DNA from: Shimazuella soli
GTDB lineage: Bacteria > Bacillota > Bacilli > Thermoactinomycetales > Thermoactinomycetaceae
Reading direction: 5' to 3'
Length of the DNA stretch: 64,000 nt
NCBI RefSeq assembly: GCF_022511585.1
Contig: NZ_JAKWBN010000001.1
Span: 792,269-856,268 of the forward strand
Shown here: positions 27,697-36,006 of the stretch, in pieces
Numbering within the stretch: position 1 is the stretch's first letter
How the letters are laid out: each line of letters opens with the position of its first letter
Notes under the pieces: generated by a model
What the model saw: the letters and a program-made list of their open reading frames with translations, nothing else
Told to the model about the DNA's origin: nothing
The model's database searches: none
Translations under genes and position numbers: made by a program

Positions 27697-27859
27697 CAAG
27701 CAATCCGCCATGCGATCGAAGCTGCTTGGAGTGGCGAAATATGAATTCCATTAAAAATTTATTTGGTTATACGATAATGTTACCAAAGCAAAACCTACCA
27801 ATAGCGAATTCATCGCGATGGTCGCCGATAAATTAAGGATTGAACACAAAATGGCATAA
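27697..27859 (+). pseudogene. degenerate copy of the spo0A 3' end
   Basis: About 160 bases closely match 26686-26847, the end of spo0A, including the codons for the helix [11 protein letters not shown] and the terminal LRIEHKMA with stop. There are scattered, mostly silent changes plus single-base losses (for example near 27736 and 27776) that break the frame. No start or upstream part of spo0A is present. The rest of the 27605-28021 gap holds only a hairpin and an AT-rich stretch. Confidence 0.9.
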
Positions 27860-27898
27860 AATTCGAAAAGTAAAATCGAAATATTAGGAAATGTATCC

Positions 27899-27924
27899 CC
27901 TTTCAATTTTGAAAGGTTTTTTTA
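27899..27924 (+). terminator. intrinsic terminator after the spo0A relic
   Basis: Arms CCTTTCAA and TTGAAAGG around TT, followed by eight T. It is likely the original spo0A terminator displaced with the relic. Confidence 0.75.
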
Positions 27925-28021
27925 AATTTTTGTTAATAGCGGGAAAATAAATTTGCTTTATCATAATGAATGGAACTATAATCAGATTAAGCAAGACAGG
28001 TACCCGAGAGAAAGGAAAAAC

Positions 28022-29167
28022 ATGGGTATTCCTGGCGCAGTTGAGCCCGACAAGCGGGAACTCTGCATCGAGTCGTGGCAGGGTGTCCTCGATGGGCTCA
28101 CGCTCGTTGACGAGAAGCTCAGCGGACACGACATCATCGACCTGTCGATCTACCTCAACAAGAAGCGCTACGGTTACTCGGCCAGCGAAGGCAAGGAGAA
28201 CCGAGGTGACTACGAGGAGGCGCTGCAGGTCGTCACCAGCCTCTTCGAAGGCATGGCGCACATCGACCGAGACATGATGCTCGACTTCATCGGTCGTCAG
28301 AAGGAGATCTACAGCCATCTGATGCCGAAGTACGGGTCCATCGTGCTGGCGATCCAGTCGGACTGTGGCACCGCAACCATCGACGAGAGCGGTTGCTACT
28401 TCGTTCTCACCTTCTTTGGTGAGGACGCGCGACGGGACTTCGGGTACATGGACACCCACAAGGGTGAGTTCAAGCTCCTCGACCTGATCGACAAGGCGAA
28501 GGACTGCTTCATGCACTTGGATGACTGGGTGGCGGCCATCGCTGCTGCAGTCGCCAAGCTCGTCCGCAAGAAGCACGAGGCACTGAAGAAGCGCATTCAG
28601 CACTTCGTGACTCGGGAGGTATCGGAAAGGTGGCTGGCGCATCAGCTGAAGAAGCTGAAGCGGAGGATTCCCAAGGAGTCCAAGGAGTTCACCCAGATTC
28701 TCGAAACCCCGAGCAAGCTCGGCTTCGACCGTCAGAAGGGCTACAACCCCGATCTGGAGCCCGAGGAGGGGATGGAAAAGTACCAGCGGATCTTGGCTCG
28801 CGAAGAGGTGGCCAAGCGGGTGCTTTTCTACCTGACACAGGATATGCTCTACTGCAACAACCCGTTCGGCAGGGCATACATGAAGTGCTTCGGCATGAAC
28901 GAGCTGATCCCCGAAACCTGCGAGAAGCTGTCGTCCATGCGCGGCATCATCTCGATGACGGGAGTCGCCGCATTCGATGGTGAGATCGGTGAGCACTTCG
29001 CCGGGATCAAGAAGTACAAGCATCTTCAGGAGATCGTGTATGCGACTCAGGGAGGTCTCGTCGGAGCAGGTCTGGCCTTCGGTCCCAAGGAGAGGATCCC
29101 CATGGAGATCCTTCTGCCTCCGCGACCCGAGGGTGCCGTCGACCTGAACGTCGAACTCGCCGCGTAA
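28022..29167 (+). CDS. GC-rich hypothetical protein, probable recent transfer
   Basis: 381 residues from ATG at 28022 after GAGAAAGGA. The coding sequence is far richer in G and C than all neighbours and prefers C/G-ending codons (CTC, GTC, GAC, AAG), with abrupt borders at the start codon and just after the stop. The protein is charged and soluble, with no signal peptide, a Lys/Arg-rich central helix (KLVRKKHEALKKRI) and a C-terminal GGLVGAGLAFGPKER segment. No family is recognised. Its composition looks natural (many Tyr, Phe, Lys) and it has a start signal and a downstream GC hairpin, which favours a real gene on this strand over the long opposite-strand frame. Confidence 0.7.
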   Translation: MGIPGAVEPDKRELCIESWQGVLDGLTLVDEKLSGHDIIDLSIYLNKKRYGYSASEGKENRGDYEEALQVVTSLFEGMAHIDRDMMLDFIGRQKEIYSHLMPKYGSIVLAIQSDCGTATIDESGCYFVLTFFGEDARRDFGYMDTHKGEFKLLDLIDKAKDCFMHLDDWVAAIAAAVAKLVRKKHEALKKRIQHFVTREVSERWLAHQLKKLKRRIPKESKEFTQILETPSKLGFDRQKGYNPDLEPEEGMEKYQRILAREEVAKRVLFYLTQDMLYCNNPFGRAYMKCFGMNELIPETCEKLSSMRGIISMTGVAAFDGEIGEHFAGIKKYKHLQEIVYATQGGLVGAGLAFGPKERIPMEILLPPRPEGAVDLNVELAA

Positions 29168-29239
29168 GCGGGGAAACAACTAAACAGAGATAAAACAACT
29201 AAAAAACAAAAAAATAGGGATAGAAATATCCCGTGAAAC

Positions 29240-29273
29240 GGCCGGGTTCACTCCATCACAGAGGGACCCGGCC
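29240..29273 (+). terminator. GC-rich hairpin after the foreign gene
   Basis: Arms GGCCGGGT and ACCCGGCC with an 18-base loop, 72 bases after the stop. It has no T tract, as is usual for terminators of high-GC genomes. It marks the right edge of the GC-rich insert together with the following CGCACGCG. Confidence 0.65.
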
Positions 29274-29287
29274 GCACGCGTTGTCTT

Positions 29288-29527
29288 TCATTTTATCCGC
29301 ACAAACTCTTTCCGCATCAATATTGTTCGATGCCGCTTCTTTGCTTCCCGAATCTTCTTGAAAAATTCTCCAGCTTCTCGGTATTGTTCCCCTAATAATG
29401 CACGTCTGTATGCTTTTTCTAGTGGTGCTACCTCTTCTTTGTAGAAGATATTTGCTCGATTGGTGTAGCGTGCTTTGGCTTTTCGTTGATTTTCTTTATC
29501 TCTTGTTTTTCTTTTCTTGCTCATCAT
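29288..29527 (-). CDS. small basic hypothetical protein
   Basis: 79 residues, very basic (SKKRKTRDKENQRKAKARYTNR, then EEVAPLEKAYRRALLGEQYREAGEFFKKIREAKKRHR), predicted helical, no membrane segment. The start follows GAGGGGATGAGGG. Base composition is native, unlike the GC-rich gene next to it. Function is not recognisable; the charge suggests nucleic-acid or ribosome contact. Confidence 0.6.
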   Translation of the reverse strand: MMSKKRKTRDKENQRKAKARYTNRANIFYKEEVAPLEKAYRRALLGEQYREAGEFFKKIREAKKRHRTILMRKEFVRIK

Positions 29528-29657
29528 CCCTCATCCCCTCTATAAAAAAATAGCCAATAGTAGGGTGAATGGTGGTATATGGTGGGATGTGTATAAAAGT
29601 GTGTTCTGTTCCTCATTGTTTATCTTTATTATATAGGAAAATGCTTTTCTATTTCCC

Positions 29658-30605
29658 TTAATATGGTGTCCAAGCCAATTTTTTTGCTTTGCGATACCGT
29701 TCCTGCACTGCTGGCCAGTTGACGACATGCCACCAGTTTTTAATATATTCTTTTCGTTTATTGGGGTATTTCAAATAATAGGCATGTTCCCAAACATCTA
29801 GAGGTAAAAGCGGGATGACATCCCATTGGGAGAGGTTTTGGTGTTTCTCTGCTTGTAATATCTCCAAGCGATGTGACCTTGGACTGTAGACGAGAATTGC
29901 CCACCCGCCTCCTTCCACTTTTTCCGCAGCTTGGGAGAAATGTTTTTTAAATTGGTGAAAGCTGCCAAAATCGCGGCTGATTTCCCTTTTTAAGGAACCG
30001 CTCGGTTCTCCGCTGCCGTTTGGACTCATTACTTCCCAAAAGATCGTATGCAAATAGTGTCCAGCACCGTTGAAAGCAAGTTCCCTCTCCCAATGTTTTA
30101 CGAGGTCATATTGATTGGTGATTCGCGCTTTTTCTAGCATTTTTTCCGCTTTATTTAAATCATCTACATATTTTTTATGGTGTTCATCATGGTGTATATA
30201 CATGGTCTGTTCATCGATGTAAGGTTCTAAAGCGTTGTAAGCATAAGGTAAGGGGGGTAATGTATGCCCTCCAATAGGGACAGGGTCATATGTATGTGTT
30301 TCAGTTGTTTCTTCACTACTGAGGTATGCTGTTTCCAAATAAGGTTCGTAGGTGTTTTCTTCTTGAAAAGTAGCATATTCCTTTTCGATATCTACTAACT
30401 TTTTCAAATATTGATAATAGCTATTTGGATCGGGTGAGGAAGTCTTCACTTCTGCTTCCAATTTTTTTAGTCTTTTTTTCAATGACTTATGACTACTTGT
30501 CTCTAAATCAAAAGGGTCTTGTAATAACCATTGCTGATGAAAACGGATCGTTTCGAGAATAGGTTCTTTTAACCATTTTTCATACCACTCTTGATACGTC
30601 GACAT
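29658..30605 (-). CDS. Fe/Mn superoxide dismutase with N-terminal extension
   Basis: 315 residues. The first 110 or so are a charged helical extension. The SOD fold follows: HTLPPLPYAYNALEPYID, metal ligands in YIHHDEHHKKYVDDLN, GHYLHTIFWEVMSP, and PLDVWEHAYYLKYPNKRKEYI with the Asp and His ligands. All four metal ligands are present. The long N-terminus resembles SodF of B. subtilis. It detoxifies superoxide; the metal cannot be assigned. GGGAGGGA precedes the start. Confidence 0.9.
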   Translation of the reverse strand: MSTYQEWYEKWLKEPILETIRFHQQWLLQDPFDLETSSHKSLKKRLKKLEAEVKTSSPDPNSYYQYLKKLVDIEKEYATFQEENTYEPYLETAYLSSEETTETHTYDPVPIGGHTLPPLPYAYNALEPYIDEQTMYIHHDEHHKKYVDDLNKAEKMLEKARITNQYDLVKHWERELAFNGAGHYLHTIFWEVMSPNGSGEPSGSLKREISRDFGSFHQFKKHFSQAAEKVEGGGWAILVYSPRSHRLEILQAEKHQNLSQWDVIPLLPLDVWEHAYYLKYPNKRKEYIKNWWHVVNWPAVQERYRKAKKLAWTPY

Positions 30606-30654
30606 ACGAAATCCCTCCCAATAGGAAAATATGCAGTTGCATCTAAAACATGCA

Positions 30655-30684
30655 TAAAAAAAAGACCCTTTGCAGCCAAGGATC
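30655..30684 (-). terminator. intrinsic terminator of the DUF2627 gene
   Basis: On the minus strand, GATCCTT and AAGGGTC pair around GGCTGCA and are followed by eight T. It abuts the stop codon of the upstream gene. Confidence 0.8.
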
Positions 30685-30977
30685 TAAACTTTATCTAGAA
30701 AAGCATGTTTTTCTTTTTTATATTCATCCGTTTTTTTCAGCAGTTTAGGTTGAATTTTGTTTCGCTTTTTATCACGGTAAAAAATAAATCCTCCCACAAT
30801 CGCTAGACCAAGTAAAAACAAAATCAATCCGAGCACAAAAGTGAAAATGGGGAATGATTCACCTGCTGCTGTGGAAAAGAGAATGTCACGCATGAGTGTC
30901 CAGCCATAAACACTGATTCCCCCAGGGATACACATGAGAATAATGGCAATAAGTCTTTGAAAAACTTCCTTTTGCAT
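30684..30977 (-). CDS. DUF2627 small membrane protein (YqzF type)
   Basis: 97 residues with two or three membrane helices (LIAIILMCIPGGISVYGWTLM and FPIFTFVLGLILFLLGLAIVGGFIFY) and a basic cytoplasmic tail. The early IPGGISVYGWTLMRD matches the DUF2627 family, found next to the bkd cluster in Bacillus, as here. Function is unknown. The regulator BkdR that follows yqzF in B. subtilis is absent. Confidence 0.8.
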   Translation of the reverse strand: MQKEVFQRLIAIILMCIPGGISVYGWTLMRDILFSTAAGESFPIFTFVLGLILFLLGLAIVGGFIFYRDKKRNKIQPKLLKKTDEYKKEKHAFLDKV

Positions 30978-31086
30978 TGTCGAGTCACCTACCTATATTC
31001 ACGATCATTTTACTTCATTTCCGGCACGATATCCACCTGTGTGGTATGATAGGAGTGTGCTGTTTTCCATACATAATTCGGCTAGG

Positions 31087-31240
31087 TACTCTACTTGAGC
31101 AAAAATAGATACAAATTAATCCCAGCGAAGATATACTAGGCTGTAGCGTCCTTTGTGTATTTTACAACAGACGCGGAAGACAAGTATATCGAGCGGGGAA
31201 AGAACAAAATATTAGTAAATTTGCTCATCTGGAGTTAGTA
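31087..31240 (+). other. conserved non-coding element, copy 2 (before ptb)
   Basis: It shares ordered blocks with 14617-14717: CTACTTGAGCAAAAATAGAT, GACAAGTATATCGAGCG and ATTTGCTCATCTGGAGTTA. GAGCAAA and TTTGCTC can pair as an outer stem. Copy 2 has about 50 extra bases forming a nested hairpin (GATATACT with AGTATATC, and GCGTC with GACGC inside). The compensating structure suggests RNA or foldback DNA. A promoter-like TTGACT-17-TAGGAT follows at 31243-31271, which argues against a simple leader here. Apart from this, the 373-base gap is featureless. Confidence 0.6.
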
Positions 31241-31350
31241 GTTTGACTCATTCTCTTGTTTTCTCTAGGATATAAAAGGATCTAGGTATTCAAAAAGTCT
31301 TTTTCGCGAACCATAATAAGACAATCCAGACAGAGAAAAGAGGAATACGT

Positions 31351-32271
31351 TTGAGTAAGTTAACGACATTTCAAGCAATAGTAGCGAAGGCAGAATCACT
31401 TCCTTCGGTCACAGTTGCAGTAGCAGCAGCTGATGACCGTGAAGTCTTGGAAGCAGTCCTAGATGCAAAAAAACACGGGATTGCTCAGTTTCAATTGTAC
31501 GGGAAAAAACAAGAGATCGAACGTATTAGTAGGGAAATAGGGCTTACTCTAACTGCTGAGGAATTTATTACCGATACAACTAATGTACAAGCTGCTTGTA
31601 TTGCAGCAGTGTCAGCAGTGAGAGAAGGAAAAGCAGATGTTGTGATGAAAGGTATGGTACAGACTGCTGACTTCCTTCGGGCAATTTTACATAAGGAAAA
31701 AGGTTTACGAAGTGGAAAGGTATTAAGTCATGTGGCTACCTTTGAAGTTCCAGGTTATGATCACCTCATCCATGTGACAGATCCTGCTTTAAACGTAGCA
31801 CCTACACTGCCTGAGAAGTTTCAAATTGTGGAAAACATGATTGAATTGTGTCATGCATTAGGGTGTGAGGAACCAAAAATAGCGGCTCTTGCAGCGGTTG
31901 AAGTCGTCAATCCCAATATGCAAGCGACGCTTGATGCTGCTGCTCTTGCCCAGATGAATCGTCGCAAGCAATTAAAAGGAGCGATCATCGATGGTCCTTT
32001 TGCCTTAGATAATGCAGTATCTGTGGAATCAGCAGAACACAAAGGAATCGAAAGTCCAGTCGCAGGGAAAGCGGATGTCCTTTTGGTACCTGATATTGAA
32101 GCTGGCAACATTCTTTATAAATCGATGGTCTACTTTGCAAAAGCGAAGATCGGCGCTTTGGTATTGGGGGCTAGAGCTCCAGTGGTGTTAACATCGCGTG
32201 CGGACTCTGCGGAGGCAAAACTTTATTCCATTGCCTTAGCAGTCGTACAAGCAGCAAATTCAAATCGTTAG
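31351..32271 (+). CDS. ptb: phosphate butyryltransferase
   Basis: 306 residues from TTG at 31351 after AAAAGAGGA. PTA/PTB fold: VAVAAADDREVLEAVLDAKKHGI, GKADVVMKGMVQTADFLRAIL, and IEGPFALDNA-type motif IIDGPFALDNAVS. It converts branched acyl-CoA (or butyryl-CoA) to acyl phosphate. First gene of the bkd cluster, 18 bases before bcd. No butyrate kinase gene follows, unlike B. subtilis. Confidence 0.93.
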   Translation: MSKLTTFQAIVAKAESLPSVTVAVAAADDREVLEAVLDAKKHGIAQFQLYGKKQEIERISREIGLTLTAEEFITDTTNVQAACIAAVSAVREGKADVVMKGMVQTADFLRAILHKEKGLRSGKVLSHVATFEVPGYDHLIHVTDPALNVAPTLPEKFQIVENMIELCHALGCEEPKIAALAAVEVVNPNMQATLDAAALAQMNRRKQLKGAIIDGPFALDNAVSVESAEHKGIESPVAGKADVLLVPDIEAGNILYKSMVYFAKAKIGALVLGARAPVVLTSRADSAEAKLYSIALAVVQAANSNR

Positions 32272-32289
32272 AAATGAAGGGGTCTCCTC

Positions 32290-33396
32290 ATGGAATTGTT
32301 TAATCGATTACAAGAGAGTAATTATGAACAGTTAGTATTTTGCCAAGATGAAGTTTCAGGTTTAAAGGCAATCATTTGTATACATGATACTACGCTAGGG
32401 CCTGCACTAGGCGGGCTTAGAATGTGGAATTACCAATCGGATGAAGATGCGATTGAAGATGTTTTACGATTGGCAAAAGGAATGACATATAAGGCGGCCG
32501 TAGCTGGATTAAACTTAGGCGGAGGCAAAGCTGTTATTATCGGAGATTCACGGAAGGATAAGAGTGAGGCTCTTTTTCGTATGTTTGGCCGCTATGTAGA
32601 AGGGCTAAATGGAAGGTATATAACGGCTGAAGATGTTGGTACAACGGAAAACGATATGGAATTGATTCACTTGGAAACCAGCTATGTTACTGGTTATTCT
32701 TCAGCATCCGGTTCTGCTGGAAACCCTTCTCCGGCTACTGCTTATGGAGTCTATCAAGGGATTCGCGCAGCTGCTCAAGAAGCGTTTGGTAACTCTTCGC
32801 TTGAAGGGAAAACAATTGCAGTACAAGGTGTAGGAAATGTGGCTTTTCGTCTGCTCGGATACTTAGCTAAAGAAGGAGCCAATCTAGTTGTAACCGATAT
32901 TCATGAAGAACAAGTGGCAAGAGCAGTTGTCGAATATGGGGCAACTTCTGTTTCGCCTGATGAAATTTATGATGTGGACTGCGATATTTTTGCACCTTGT
33001 GCACTTGGCGCTGTCATCAATGACAAAACCATTGATCGCTTAAAGTGTAAAATCGTTGCAGGAGCTGCGAATAATCAGTTGCATCAAGCCAGACATGGCG
33101 AGTTATTACAACAAAAAGGCATCCTGTATGTACCGGATTATGTGATCAATGCAGGTGGAGTCATTCATGTTGCAGACGAGTTGACTGGTTATAATGAGGA
33201 TCGAGTCATGCAAAAAGTTGCAAATATTTATGACACCGTTCTCGATATATTTGCGATTGCAAAGCGTGAAGGACTCACTACACATCTTGCTGCGGATCAC
33301 CTCGCAGAAGAGCGAATTGCTAAGATGAAACATGTACGAAGCCGGTTTAATCGAAAGGCCAGACATGCTTTAAATTTAGAGAAAAACGGAAGATAG
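32290..33396 (+). CDS. bcd: leucine dehydrogenase
   Basis: 368 residues. Glu/Leu/Phe/Val dehydrogenase family: [31 protein letters not shown] with the catalytic Lys, [12 protein letters not shown], and NAD-binding [19 protein letters not shown]. It deaminates leucine, valine and isoleucine to 2-keto acids, the substrates of the BkdAA/AB/B complex encoded downstream. Confidence 0.95.
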   Translation: MELFNRLQESNYEQLVFCQDEVSGLKAIICIHDTTLGPALGGLRMWNYQSDEDAIEDVLRLAKGMTYKAAVAGLNLGGGKAVIIGDSRKDKSEALFRMFGRYVEGLNGRYITAEDVGTTENDMELIHLETSYVTGYSSASGSAGNPSPATAYGVYQGIRAAAQEAFGNSSLEGKTIAVQGVGNVAFRLLGYLAKEGANLVVTDIHEEQVARAVVEYGATSVSPDEIYDVDCDIFAPCALGAVINDKTIDRLKCKIVAGAANNQLHQARHGELLQQKGILYVPDYVINAGGVIHVADELTGYNEDRVMQKVANIYDTVLDIFAIAKREGLTTHLAADHLAEERIAKMKHVRSRFNRKARHALNLEKNGR

Positions 33397-33410
33397 TATG
33401 GAGAAAAACT

Positions 33411-33437
33411 AGCCCAATCTAAAAATAGGATTGGGCT
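33411..33437 (+). terminator. hairpin between bcd and lpdV
   Basis: Arms AGCCCAATC and GATTGGGCT around a nine-base A-rich loop. The following GATCAAGTGCAATTTTTATTT has T residues only after about 10 bases, so termination may be partial. The 173-base gap is where buk lies in B. subtilis. Confidence 0.5.
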
Positions 33438-33569
33438 GATCAAGTGCAATTTTTATTTCTTAAAATAAGATTCATAATTACAAATCTTATTTACATGCGT
33501 GATTCAAACGCGCTAACGTAGAGCCATTATCAAAATTTACATAATTACATAGCAGAAAGAAGTGGGTGC

Positions 33570-34982
33570 ATGGCACAGCATTATGACTTAGTCGTGATAG
33601 GCGGAGGTCCGGGTGGTTATGTAGCAGCAGCACATGCTGCTCAAAAGGGATGGAAAGTAGCATTGGTAGAAAAAGAAAAAGTAGGAGGAATATGTCTGCA
33701 TAAAGGGTGTATTCCAAGTAAATCGCTGCTGAAAAGTGCCGAGATGTATCACGTGATAAAAGAAAGCACCTCGTATGGAGTAGAAACAGAGAGTGTTCGC
33801 TTAAACATGGAATTGGTACAAAAGCGAAAAGCAGAAGTGGTAGATCGGTTGTACCAAAGAGTAAATAATTTGTTGCGTGGTCGTAAGGTTGACATATATC
33901 ATGGTACAGGCAGGTTAATGGGACCATCGATCTTTTCCCCACTTGCAGGTGGAGCGATTGCTGTAGAAAAACAAGAAGGTGAAGCAGAAATGCTCGTCCC
34001 TAAATTTGTATTACTGGCAACAGGCTCTCGTCCTAGGATGCTTAGGGGATTAGAAGTGGATCATACCCATATTCTCACATCTGACGATGCTTTGGAACTT
34101 CAAGAATTACCCGCATCGATGTTAATCGTAGGCGGTGGAGCCATTGGTGTTGAATGGGCTTCTATGTTAAGTGATATGGGAGTGCAAGTAGTTCTAGTGG
34201 AATATGCGGACAGAATCCTGCCTTTGGAAGATGAAGAAATAAGCATGGAGATGAAACGGATACTTGAGAAACGAAATGTTACCATATGGACAAATGCACA
34301 TGTCGAGGCGCATAGTGTACATATAGAAGATGGGCAAGTAACGCTTTCTATAATACGAAATGATTCAGACACAGAGCACACGATCACCATTAATCAAGTG
34401 TTAGTATCTGTTGGGAGAGATGCAAATACAGAGGATTTAGGCTTGGATAATACCAATATTCAAGTAGAACGCGGGATTATCCAAGTGAACCATTCTTACC
34501 AAACCGCAGAATCCCATGTTTATGCGATTGGTGATGTTATCGGTGGATATCAATTGGCTCATGTTGCATCTCGTGAAGGAATACTTGCTGTAAATCATAT
34601 GATGGGAGAGGAAATAGACTTAGTAAATCCTAGTCAAGTGCCACGATGTACGTATAGTCGCCCGGAGATAGCAAGTATTGGATTGACGGAAGAAGCAGCA
34701 AAAGAACAAGGTTATGATGTTGCAACAAGCAAATATCCTTTGAGATATCTTGGTAAGCCTTTAGTATATGGAAATGCAGACGGATTTATAAAAATAGTGG
34801 GAGACAAAAAAACGCAAGACTTGCTAGGCGTTCATTTGATAGGTGTACAAGCTACAGAGTTGATTGCAACAGCTAGTTTAGCTAAATTTTTAGATGCTTC
34901 ACCTTGGGAAATCGGACAAGTTATTTTTCCGCATCCTACTTTTTCTGAAGTATTTGGGGAAGTAACGCAAGGATATAAATAG
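33570..34982 (+). CDS. lpdV: dihydrolipoyl dehydrogenase (branched-chain 2-oxoacid type)
   Basis: 470 residues. FAD-binding VIGGGPGGYVAAAHAAQKG, redox-active disulfide GGICLHKGCIPSKSLL, NAD-binding LIVGGGAIGVEWASMLSDMG, and the C-terminal HPTFSEVFGE catalytic His-Glu. E3 component that reoxidises lipoamide of BkdB. GAAAGAAGTGGGTGC precedes the ATG. Four of the following genes share the operon. Confidence 0.95.
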   Translation: MAQHYDLVVIGGGPGGYVAAAHAAQKGWKVALVEKEKVGGICLHKGCIPSKSLLKSAEMYHVIKESTSYGVETESVRLNMELVQKRKAEVVDRLYQRVNNLLRGRKVDIYHGTGRLMGPSIFSPLAGGAIAVEKQEGEAEMLVPKFVLLATGSRPRMLRGLEVDHTHILTSDDALELQELPASMLIVGGGAIGVEWASMLSDMGVQVVLVEYADRILPLEDEEISMEMKRILEKRNVTIWTNAHVEAHSVHIEDGQVTLSIIRNDSDTEHTITINQVLVSVGRDANTEDLGLDNTNIQVERGIIQVNHSYQTAESHVYAIGDVIGGYQLAHVASREGILAVNHMMGEEIDLVNPSQVPRCTYSRPEIASIGLTEEAAKEQGYDVATSKYPLRYLGKPLVYGNADGFIKIVGDKKTQDLLGVHLIGVQATELIATASLAKFLDASPWEIGQVIFPHPTFSEVFGEVTQGYK

Positions 34983-35005
34983 ACAAACAAGGGAGGGGTT
35001 TCAGT

Positions 35006-35989
35006 TTGAAACACTTGGAACTGGGGTTAACAGATGAGCAGGTTCGAGAAATGTATCGATATATGCTGTTAGCTAGAAAAGTGGATGAAAAAATGTGGCT
35101 TCTAAACCGTGCAGGAAAGCTGCCTTTTGTTGTCTCTTGCCAAGGACAAGAAGCGACACAGATTGGAGCAGCATATGCGTTAGATCGGCAAAAAGACTGG
35201 CTGTGTCCTTATTATCGTGATTTAGGTATGGTGTTGTTATTTGGTCAAACAGCCCGTGATCAAATGTTGTCGGCTTTTGCCAAAAAAGATGACCCAAATA
35301 GTGGGGGACGTCAAATGCCAAATCACTTTGGCGATCGTCGTTATCGGATTTTATCTGGGTCTAGTCCTGTTACGACGCAAATGCTCCATGCTGTAGGAAT
35401 TGCATATGCAGGTAAAGTAACAGGAGAAGATCATGTGGTACTGACATCATGCGGCGAAGGTTCTAGTAATCAGGGAGATTGGCATGAAGCATTGAATTTT
35501 GCAGGTGTTCATGATCTTCCTGTGGTGTTTTTAGTAGAAAACAATATGTACGCCATATCTGTGCCACTTAGTAAACAACTGGCTGGGGAAAATGTTGCTG
35601 CTCGTGGACAAGGTTATGGAATGCCCGGAATACGTGTGGATGGTAATGATGTTTTTCAAGTATATGAAGTAATGAAGCAAGCGGTAGAACGGGCGAGAAA
35701 GGGAGAAGGACCCACACTGATTGAAGCAGTCTCCTATCGTCTTACACCACATTCGAGTGATGACGATGATTTGACTTATCGGACAAAAGAGGAAATAGAA
35801 GAAGCAAAAAAACGCGATGGTTTATTTGTGTTGGAAACTTACTTGGATGAGCATCAGTTGTGGACAGCTGATGAGAAAGAGGCGTTGAGTAAAGCCATTG
35901 ACACAGAGATCACCGAAGCGATCAAATTTGCGGAAGCGGCAGACCATCCGAATCCAGAAGATTTATCCAAGCACGTTTATGCCGGATAG
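35006..35989 (+). CDS. bkdAA: branched-chain 2-oxoacid dehydrogenase E1 alpha
   Basis: 327 residues from TTG at 35006 after GGGAGGGG. Thiamine-diphosphate E1 alpha features: QGQEATQIGAAYAL, GGRQMPNHFGD, TSCGEGSSNQGDWHEALNFAGVHDLPVVFLVENN and the phosphorylation-loop region YRLTPHSSDDDD. It decarboxylates branched 2-keto acids with BkdAB. Confidence 0.95.
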   Translation: MKHLELGLTDEQVREMYRYMLLARKVDEKMWLLNRAGKLPFVVSCQGQEATQIGAAYALDRQKDWLCPYYRDLGMVLLFGQTARDQMLSAFAKKDDPNSGGRQMPNHFGDRRYRILSGSSPVTTQMLHAVGIAYAGKVTGEDHVVLTSCGEGSSNQGDWHEALNFAGVHDLPVVFLVENNMYAISVPLSKQLAGENVAARGQGYGMPGIRVDGNDVFQVYEVMKQAVERARKGEGPTLIEAVSYRLTPHSSDDDDLTYRTKEEIEEAKKRDGLFVLETYLDEHQLWTADEKEALSKAIDTEITEAIKFAEAADHPNPEDLSKHVYAG

Positions 35990-36006
35990 AGAGGAGAGAA
36001 ATTTAA

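Noticed and set aside
27884-29179. 431-codon open frame on the minus strand across the GC-rich gene
   Set aside because: Long opposite-strand frames are common in GC-rich coding DNA. It has no ribosome binding site, a Leu/Val/Asp/Glu/His-biased composition, and the plus-strand gene has better start and end signals.
31240-31350. Sigma-54 (-24/-12) promoter before ptb
   Set aside because: No TGGCAC-N5-TTGCA pair is present; a TTGACT/TAGGAT sigma-A-like pair fits better and no BkdR-type activator is encoded.
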